Assembly: GCF_000226095.1 (NCBI RefSeq)
Contig: NC_016474.1
Location: forward strand, 3,596,001-3,660,000
Origin: Thermothelomyces thermophilus ATCC 42464
Lineage: Eukaryota > Ascomycota > Sordariomycetes > Sordariales > Chaetomiaceae
Length of the DNA stretch: 64,000 bases
Direction of reading: 5' to 3'
The notes under the pieces were generated by a model. It ran no database searches and had not been told where the DNA came from. It worked only from the letters and a program-made list of their open reading frames with translations. Positions 56,652-64,000 of this stretch are shown one piece after another; positions within the stretch are counted from its first letter, which is position 1, and each line of letters begins with the position of its first letter. The position numbers and the translations under genes were made by a program.

Positions 56652-57776
56652 ATGTTTACCTACCTTCTAGCCCTCGTTCCGGTTCTCCTTTTCTTCTCCA
56701 ACCCGATTTCCCAGCTCTTCTCCTCCCCGCCGCCGCAGATCCACCGGCTCCCGCGGCCGCAACTCAACGAAGACCTCTTGGCGCTCGAATCACCAGGGAA
56801 CCAGACCGCTTGCCCCCCGAATCCGTATACGGTCCATGTCTTCTCCCGCGCGCCATTGGTGCTCTATATCGAGAACTTCCTATCACTAGATGAACGCGCT
56901 CACCTACTAGAGATAAGGTTTGTCTCCTGCCTCTTCTCCTTTCGTTTTTTTTTTCTCCTGGGCGGCATTACCCTACTGTACTTCTCATCAGTACCTACCT
57001 CAGGGTGCCCACCCTTCCTCTTTCCCGTCTCGTCGAAGAGCCGCTGATCCGGGGGAACCTAAAACCTCCATCGTTTGCGTTCAATAACAAACAGCGAACC
57101 GCTTTACGCCCCGTCGACGATCACACACGACGCCGGGGGGACGACCCACCGGGACCCGGCGGTGCGCGACTCCGAGGTCGCGGTGGTGCCGCGGACCGGG
57201 GCGGTGCGCTGCGTCGAGGAGCGGGCGCGCGCCCTGCAGGGGTGGCGCGACCAAGTGTGGCTCGAGCGGCTGCGGGTGCAGCGGTACCGCGCGGGCGGGC
57301 ACTACGCCCACCACTTCGACTGGAGCACCGGCAGGGGCGGGTGGGGCCGCGTCAGCAGCTTCATGGTCTGGGTCGACGACGGTTCCCTCTCGCAGAGTCA
57401 CGGTCGCCGTCATCATGTAGAGGAGGGGAAGGAGAAGGAGGAGGAGGAGGAGGAGGAGGAGGAGGAGGAGGAGGAGGAGGAGGAGGAGAAGCTCGAAGGG
57501 GGAGGGACGGAGTTCCCCTTGCTGAGAGCAGGGCAGGATCCGAGGTGGTGCCGATTTGTGGAGTGTCCCGAGTCCGGGGCTGAATTTGGCGCGTCTGAGG
57601 GAGAGAAGGAAAAGGGAGTTGTGTTCAAGCCTCTGCCGGGAAATGCCGTGTTCTGGGAAAACTTCATGGCGGACGGGACGGGAAGGGGTTACGAAGAGAC
57701 TTGGCACGCCGGTCTGCCCGTCAAGAAGGGGATCAAAGTTGGGTTGAACATCTGGAGTTGGGGCAGGATCGAGTAG
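56652..57776 (+). CDS. Prolyl 4-hydroxylase-like 2-oxoglutarate/Fe(II) oxygenase
   Basis: About 315 residues. Exons: 56652-56917 and 57095-57776, joined as LDERAHLLEI-S-EPLYAPST, with a GTTTGT donor and a 177-nt intron. The N-terminus MFTYLLALVPVLLFFSNPIS is a signal peptide or anchor, so the enzyme should face the ER lumen. The double-stranded beta-helix has the iron triad HFD (H162, D164) in GGHYAHHFDW and H293 in ETWHAGLPV, plus K303 in GIKVGLNIW for 2-oxoglutarate. The loop between FMVWVDD and the conserved GGGTEFPLL carries an insertion with about 20 Glu encoded by GAG repeats (57432-57488). A 39-nt in-frame segment before it (GT...TAG) might be a small intron. Hydroxylated substrate unknown. 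Confidence 0.87.
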
Positions 57777-58832
57777 CGGAGCCTAGCAGGAGTCTCCTTC
57801 CTTCTCTTGACTGTTTGAAGTTGCCCTGTTCCTGGGCCATACTTGCTGCATGGTCGGCAGCATCTGGAAGGCTTTTGCAGGTACGAGGAGAACGACGGAA
57901 TTACGAGCTGAGAAAACCATTCTCTGTCGTCCGGGCAAGAGTTTTCATAATCGGCTGCATGCTGCTCAACATCGCAGGGCAATTCGTACTTTGACCTACC
58001 TCGGCGAGTTTCCAGGTTGCGCAGTTAAGAGATCCTAACTGGCGGGTTTCAACCTTCGGTACTGCCAAGGAAGTGCCCAGCTGACGCACTGTGGCGTCCT
58101 GGGCGTCGGCTCTGGTGCCCACAAGACCACTGTGCTCTTTAGCCAACCCCAGCCGACTGAGTCACAGCCGGAACTTTCAGGACACAACAGCAGGAGCATT
58201 GCAACCTTTGACGATAATTAACCTCCACTGGGCTTCTGGAAGCGCTGGCTGCGTTGCGTAACGCTTATCATCGCTTAAGCCGTCATATGAGTCACCAGAC
58301 GCTCCTCGTCAAAAGTTCAATGCTTCTTGCGGGGTTGGGAGTTACTGCGTAACTTGGTCAGACCCTGCGTGCGTGTGGAAGTTTTGCTCGCACTCACGAG
58401 GATTGCCGGCAAAACAGGGTCGGGGGGCTGCCCAAGTCATCCAGGTTACGCCAGCCTTCACCATTTTGGGCAGCTTTTTTGACAGGTTTTTGGCCAAAGA
58501 ACCCTGCCGCTGCTTGCCGTTGGCGGCCTAGTCAAAAGTACGAACCTACTTACACTAGCAGCTTTAGGGCTCGGTCATCGGCCCAACTTCCGTCCGCCTC
58601 CAAACCCCGAGATCCAGGCCCGGCCGAATCCGGAATTACGGGTGGCATTCAGGCGGGTGCCCGTCCCGCCGTAAAGGGTGACGAAGAGGACACGGCAGCC
58701 TGCCCAACATCGGCCGGGCTATACATGGGGGAGAGCCCGGAGGGCGCACTTTGAACGAGACCGAAGTCTTTTGATTTTCAAGCCATCGCGCTCCCTTCGG
58801 CATCCGTACCGGAGACTTGGCATCACGGCAGC
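57777..58832. other. Intergenic region
   Basis: 3' flank of the oxygenase gene and promoter of the Zn2Cys6 gene. No coding or RNA feature is recognised. Confidence 0.45.
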
Positions 58833-61765
58833 ATGTCACCGTCGTCCCCCGAAGACGGCCGCTCCGAGTCCTCTGGTGCCGCCGTGGCCGCGGCCCACGA
58901 GCCGCTAGCATGCGTAACATGTCGTTCTCGGAAACTAAAGTGTGAGACGCTCCGGCGGGGTCGTAATAAGGGAAATAAAACACCGAGGCTCACTGTGACC
59001 GTCAGGCGACCGCCAAAAGCCCGTCTGCGCAAGGTGCGCAAAGGCCGGTGGCGAATGCGTTTATCCCGAGTCGCGGAGGAAGCCAGCCACGAAGCGACGA
59101 AGCGTGAAAGAGCTCGAGGAGAGGCTCGGTATGCCACCGCACCGCACCGTGACCGCACTCACCGCCCTTGTCACGTATTGACACCCACCCAGCCCAGGTG
59201 GAAGGACTGCTCAAGACGGTCCACAGGCCAGCGGCCGCCCGCACCGATGGCGCCTCAACAGAGGGCTCATCTCCGGGGATGAGCGCTTTTGGGGGCGAGA
59301 CCTCCCGGCCCGAGAGGCCGCAAGCTCACCCGAGCGAGCGGGCGATGCCATGGAAGCCCCTCTCGCCGAATACCAGCTCCTCTGGCGGAGACGATGTCCG
59401 GTCCGGCGAGCTGCTCGGGTTGGGCCGATTTGAAAGCCTGCCCCCTTTTGAGATGATTGAGGATCTGTATGTCTGATAATCGCTCAGACAACAGGCACCC
59501 TCTTACTCAGTGCTAACCATGATGATGCCTTAGCCATGCAGTATTCTTTGGATCGCAGCCCCACTTCATTCCCCTCATCCACCCGGGCAACTACTTGCGG
59601 GCGTTTCACTCGCCGCCTCATATGCGCCCGCCCATGTGCCTGCAATATGCCATCTGGTCTGCGGCGTCAAACGGGCACCCAAAGTACGGGCTATTCCACG
59701 ATGCCTTGTATCGCCGTGCCCGTCAGTACCTGGAGGCTGACGAGCTCAAGGTTATAATAATTCCCAGGAGGCCGACCCTGCTTCTTCGCAAGTCGCTCTA
59801 ACCAAGTCGCAGGGACAAGGAGAACACTTCATCACGATTGGCCACGCTCAGGCTTGGGCCATTATCGCGAGCGACGAAGCACGCTCCCTGTTGTTCACCA
59901 GGGCATGCATGAGTTCCGGCAAGGCCGTTCGGCTGGCCGGCATGATGGGCCTTCACCGGCTCGACAGCCCGCACACCCAAGATGAACTTCCCATGTCTCC
60001 CATGATTCCTCCGCCCCGAAGCTGGGTTGAACTCGAGGAGCGCCGACGCCTCTTCTGGGGAACTTATTGTATGGACTGTTACGGGAGCATCAGCGCTGGG
60101 TGGCCGACTCTGGTAGACGTGGAGCAGGTAAGCTAGTCTGTCTCTGCGGATGTGGACGGACAGCAAGGAATTCCGTGGCTGACGGCTGAGCAGGTCACCA
60201 CCCATTTGCCCGTGTCTGAGGAAGCCTTTGTCAACGGCACCGAAGAGCCGAGTTTTCCGCTCGAGGATGCCTTCCGTGGCTCCTCCTACTCCAAATTTGG
60301 GGCAAACGTCGTCATTTGCCGAATCTTCACGCGCCTGGTCAACCATGCTCACCGACCGCTGCCCCACGATCGCCCGGAAGACGTGGAATGCGGCGCCTTT
60401 TGGAAGCGCCACAGGGAGCTCGACAATTTGTTGTCTAGCACCTTCATGTTTCTGCCCGGGCGCTATCGGCTGCCGCAGAACATTCACGACCTGAATGCTG
60501 TGCAGTTTAACGTCAACCTACATGCCGCCGTTATCTGCCTTCACCTTGCTGCCCGGGAAAAGGCCGAAAGGTTCAAGTTGGGGAATATCGTACAGACGAG
60601 CCAGACCAGGTGCCTGACCGCCGCCCAGGAGATCGTCGACATCCTCAAAACGTCCAAAAACTCCAGGGTCGGGTATAAGGGCCCTCTAATGGCCCTTTCT
60701 CTGTATTTCGCCGCTTTAACATACATCGCCCAGGCGAAAGACAAGATGAACGACCTCAACAGGGCCAATTTGGAATTCATCATCCGGTGGATGAAGAGCA
60801 CTGAAACATCCCACGTAATAACCCATGCTTACCTGCAGCAGCTTCTGCGCGACCTCAAAGGCAACGGTATCTCGGTCTCGGTGGGCGACATACCCGAACT
60901 TGATCCCCCTGGCGGAGGGCACAGCCATGGCGTCCCGCTGATCGCCAAGTCGCGTCACGCTAAGCTGCAGTCGCCCCTACCCGGCCGTCTACCTCTAGGC
61001 GCGCCACAAGGTACCCTTCCAACGCCGACCTCCGGTGCAATCTCGGCATGTGCCACCTTAATGAGCCGACATTCCACGTTCGAAGAGAACGAGGGTCATG
61101 CCAACAAGCGGATGCGCACCTCAGCGGGGACAGGCGCCGGCGGCCCTCACAAGGGTCCGGCCGCGACGTGGACCCAGCAGATGACAGACACCACCATGGA
61201 CCCGGCCCCAGACCTGTTCGAGTACACAGGCGACAGCTGGTCCTACACGACCAAATACACGATCAACCCGCTGACGGTCCTGCCCACCCACCGGACGGGT
61301 TCCCCGGCCATCAACAGGTTCAACATGGCGGACACCATCAACTTTAACTTCTCCGCGCCCGCCCCGGCGGCCGGGCCACCGCCAGCGTTTTTCCAGCTCG
61401 ACCCGCCCGGACTCCTGCCGAACGCAGGCTTCGGGATGCACGACATCCGTCCCGACGCTGCCATCTCCACTGCCGCCGCCGCCGCCGCCGCCGCCGCCGT
61501 GGACACCAACCAGAGCAGGCAGGCAGACAACCCCCCCAACGACGACGGCGCCGCTGCCGATGCGAGCGCCAACCTCCACCTCGCCCCCGACCTCCCCGAT
61601 CTCGGGGATATCTTTAGCATGGACCAGCAGTGGACCCTCTCTGAATCCTTCTACGCCATGCTGGACATGGCCAACCCTACGACGTCACAGTCAGGGGGCG
61701 ACAATCTCAATGCCTGGGCGGCATTAAACAACGATTCTAGCCGACAAGGACCGACAGGTGTATGA
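58833..61765 (+). CDS. Zn2Cys6 transcription factor with apparent one-base frameshift
   Basis: Fungal binuclear-zinc regulator, about 869 residues if read as a family member. Exons: 58833-58941, 59006-59129, 59193-59466, 59534-59750, 59813-60127 and 60194-61765. The first join gives CVTCRSRKLKCDRQKPVCAR then CAKAGGEC, a perfect CX2CX6CX6CX2CX6C cluster. The dimerisation coil VKELEERLAQVEGLLKTV is one frame away from the zinc cluster. The shift falls near an AAA at 59100-59102, where one A fewer would keep the family reading. The middle region is Fungal_trans-like: FFGSQPHFIPLIHPGNYLRA, GKAVRLAGMMGLHRLD, and EERRRLFWGTYCMDCY. The C-terminus has an Ala run and an acidic activation-like region. 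Either a sequencing error or a real inactivating or polymorphic indel. Exon 4 uses an unusual GTTATA donor. A candidate AATAAA lies at 62099. Confidence 0.85.
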
Positions 61766-62307
61766 GGCTGAGCGGGAAAAACATTGATGAGGTTGGAAGG
61801 AACCCAGGTAAAGTGTCTTGACTGGTTCGTCGGGGTTTGTAAATGTTATGCATGGGTTGGATGAATCTTGGCGTATTCCCCCTCTGCTCCCGACTCTATT
61901 ACGATTTCGGATAAAATGTTTTGTACAATACCAGGGCGTTTGGATCGGATCGGATATACCGGGAGGACGGATGGTCACGGCGTGCGGCGTGCATTGGACA
62001 TTGGCACGGGTTAGGGGGGGCTCAAGGACGTTGCATGTACTGTACAACACCCAAAAACTACAACCCTTCTCAACAGACGGACTAGATCTCCCCAATCTAA
62101 TAAAACAATGAAGACCAGAAACCGTCCAATTGACGCAACGGAGTTTGATCCGTACTACATCAGAGCACTTTTTTGCCCACTTCTTGCTCTTAAATGATGT
62201 CATGTTCGTGTCGGCGGCTCTGCAGCCCTGGTACTGAGGCATCGAGAACCTGGTCGCGACTTAGACTGCCGTTGCGTGTCAGGGTTCGCCCCCCTCTCTA
62301 TCGGCCT
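61766..62307. other. Convergent 3' spacer
   Basis: Lies between the stops of the zinc-cluster gene and the cytochrome b5 reductase gene. AATAAA on the plus strand at 62099-62104 is a possible poly(A) signal. No gene is seen. Confidence 0.5.
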
Positions 62308-63544
62308 TTAAAAGGCAAACACTTGGTCCTCCAGCTTGCTGACGGGGCGGGCCTTCTTGAAGCCGAGACTCTCGGTCGCCTTCTTCAGCCCGCTAACCAT
62401 GGGCGGAGGCCCGCACAACAGGATCTTGACGTCATCAGCGGGCTTAGGCAGCCATTTCTGTGTTCGCGATCTGGTCAGAATCTTGCCTTTTCCCTTCAAG
62501 GAAGTGGGAAGCGGGGACTTCGCGTTCATCACGAGGAACGAGGAGGAGAAAGAAAGAAAGAAAGAAAGAAAGAGATCGAGAACTGGGGGGGAAAAGAAAA
62601 CACACCTGAATCATATCCGCCGTGACGTAGCCCACGCCGCCCTGCCAGCCGGCGGGGGGCTTGTCGAGCACGTAGTGGACGCGGAAGCCCTTGTCCTGGG
62701 CGGCCAGCTGGTCCAGGTCCTCGCGCAGCAGGATGTCCTGCTCGGTGACGTTGGCAAAGATCAGGTCGACCTCGGTCCGGTCGCCGGCAGCGCGCCCGCG
62801 GATGATGGCCTTGATCACCTGCAACATGGGCGTGATACCCGTGCCGCCGGCGATCATGCCGAAGTGCCGGACCATGTTGGGCGTGTACACGAAGGCGCCT
62901 TTGGGCCCCTTGATGCGGATCGTCTGGCCGACGGCGAGCCCGGCCATGTGCTTGGAGATGTTGCCCTGCGGGTACGACTTGATGAGGAGGTCGAAGTGGC
63001 CCGGCTGGTCGTCGCCCGAGATCGGAGTGTAGGAGCGGACGATCTCCTTCTTGGTGCCGTCGGGTTGGTCGAGAGTTGCGCCGATCGAGATATGCTGGCC
63101 GATGGGGAGGCCGAGGATCGAGTTCGGGGACGGAAGGGCGAAGCGGTAGCTGGGTGACACGCGTCAGTGAGACCGCCGTCAAAAAGGTAAGAAAGAGGGG
63201 TAAAGGGCGAATTGAGAAGACGGGGATTGCGTACATGGCTACATTGTGCGAGATGACGGTCTTCTCCTTGAGCTCAAACTCCTGGAAGACATCGGGCTTG
63301 AGGACCGCCTTGGGGACTTTATTTGCAAGTTTATCAGAGATCTATAGTTTCGGTACGGCTCCGGCGGGAGACGGAGGGAAAGAAACCCACGGTTTTTGTA
63401 GTACTTCCAACTGCCCAAGGCAAGTCCGAGCAGCACCGCGTATACCGTCCACTCGCGCTTCACAATGACGGTGCCCACGACGAGCAGGCCGAAGGGGATG
63501 TAGATGCCATCGAAATACTTTCGCGCAAGCAGAGAATCCGCCAT
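62308..63544 (-). CDS. cbr1: NADH-cytochrome b5 reductase
   Basis: FAD enzyme that passes electrons from NADH to cytochrome b5 for sterol and fatty-acid desaturation, anchored in the ER or outer mitochondrial membrane. Exons: 63544-63391, 63316-63235, 63149-62606 and 62457-62308, 309 residues, the usual Cbr1 length. Joins give [35 protein letters not shown] and [20 protein letters not shown]. The N-terminal hydrophobic helix ([13 protein letters not shown], then [11 protein letters not shown]) is the membrane anchor. FAD-binding motif is RSYTP; NADH-binding motifs are [11 protein letters not shown] and CGPPPM. The C-terminus ends LEDQVFAF, as expected. The third intron (62458-62605) contains a GAAA microsatellite (62549-62573 on the plus strand). 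Confidence 0.95.
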
Positions 63545-64000
63545 TGTCAACTCGTTGCTCCTCTACGTGGCTTCCTGGGGCGGTTCAGGTTGAGAGGCCG
63601 TCCGGGCTGGGTAGGAGCTGATCCGAGGTAGCGAGGAGTTCGGCGAAGTTTGGGGACTCCCAATCGCTCAGAAGGAGTCGAAAAGAGAAACTTCGGATTC
63701 GGTGAGCCAGGGTCGCCCGATTTCGCTGCAAGCTGTGTAGGCCGGGACGGTTGCCGGTGGGGACCGGGGCCCCCACCCATTTTTTGGCGGGCTGCTGTGC
63801 GGATTACTGTGTGGTTCAACAGTTTGGGAGCCACCGTCGGATGCCACTTCGGGCGCGCCTGGAACACTACACTAATAAGGGAAGGGAATGGAACCGCCGA
63901 CGGACCCCATGCACGCGGCAGCTGCTTGTTGATGTCGGTGTGGATGAAACTCCACGTTCCATTGTCTGACAAGATGCAGGGGATGCAGTCTGTTGCTTAC
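63545..64000. other. Upstream region of CBR1
   Basis: Promoter and 5' UTR side of the cytochrome b5 reductase gene. Open frames here show no recognisable domain; no partial gene can be supported at the window edge. Confidence 0.45.

Noticed and set aside
63547-63972. Possible partial gene at the right window edge
   Set aside because: The reading frame upstream of CBR1 has no domain and overlaps the expected promoter and 5' UTR.

Overview
This window looks like nuclear DNA of a filamentous ascomycete, most likely a sordariomycete (Sordariales, perhaps Chaetomiaceae). The genes are GC-rich and carry short GT-AG introns (mostly 48-180 nt) with CTAAC/CTGAC-type branch sites. The gene content is typical of that group: PDS5, SNX41, CTR9, an Hsp104-class disaggregase, PBN1, mL58, a Zn2Cys6 regulator and a caspase-like protein of fungal type. 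No prokaryotic operons, CRISPR arrays or viral genes were seen.

Layout. Left part (1-39 kb), gene-dense: PDS5 (cut by the window edge), a Ser/Thr-rich surface protein, two intron-bearing tRNA-Ala(CGC) genes, mRNA guanylyltransferase, SNX41, a single-pass membrane protein next to a 21-bp CT minisatellite, CTR9, a Fungal_trans_2 protein, a PrpF-type isomerase, an alpha/alpha-barrel protein, HSP104, mitochondrial ribosomal protein mL58, a sulfotransferase-like protein and PBN1. Middle (39.8-43.4 kb): a 1070-residue predicted protein that joins a caspase-like domain, a homeodomain in exact register but with His at position 51, and a rhodanese-like domain lacking the catalytic Cys. Next comes about 9.6 kb (43.4-53.0 kb) with no supportable host gene. 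It holds simple repeats, a 39-base poly(A) run and a 531-bp Tc1/mariner remnant with perfect 44-bp inverted repeats and a TA duplication. Right part (53-64 kb): an atypical homeodomain gene, tRNA-Glu(UUC), a prolyl-4-hydroxylase-like oxygenase, a Zn2Cys6 transcription factor with an apparent one-base frameshift, and cytochrome b5 reductase.

The genes are mostly independent housekeeping units: cohesion, capping and Pol II elongation, endosomal sorting, GPI-anchor synthesis, mitochondrial translation, protein disaggregation and electron transfer. No biosynthetic cluster is evident. The most unusual items are the caspase-homeodomain-rhodanese fusion, and the two tRNAs that have a tRNA-Pro-like body but carry a CGC anticodon, G3:U70 and A73, which are alanine features. 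All exon joins were inferred by eye from frame, splice signals and family conservation; none has transcript support here.
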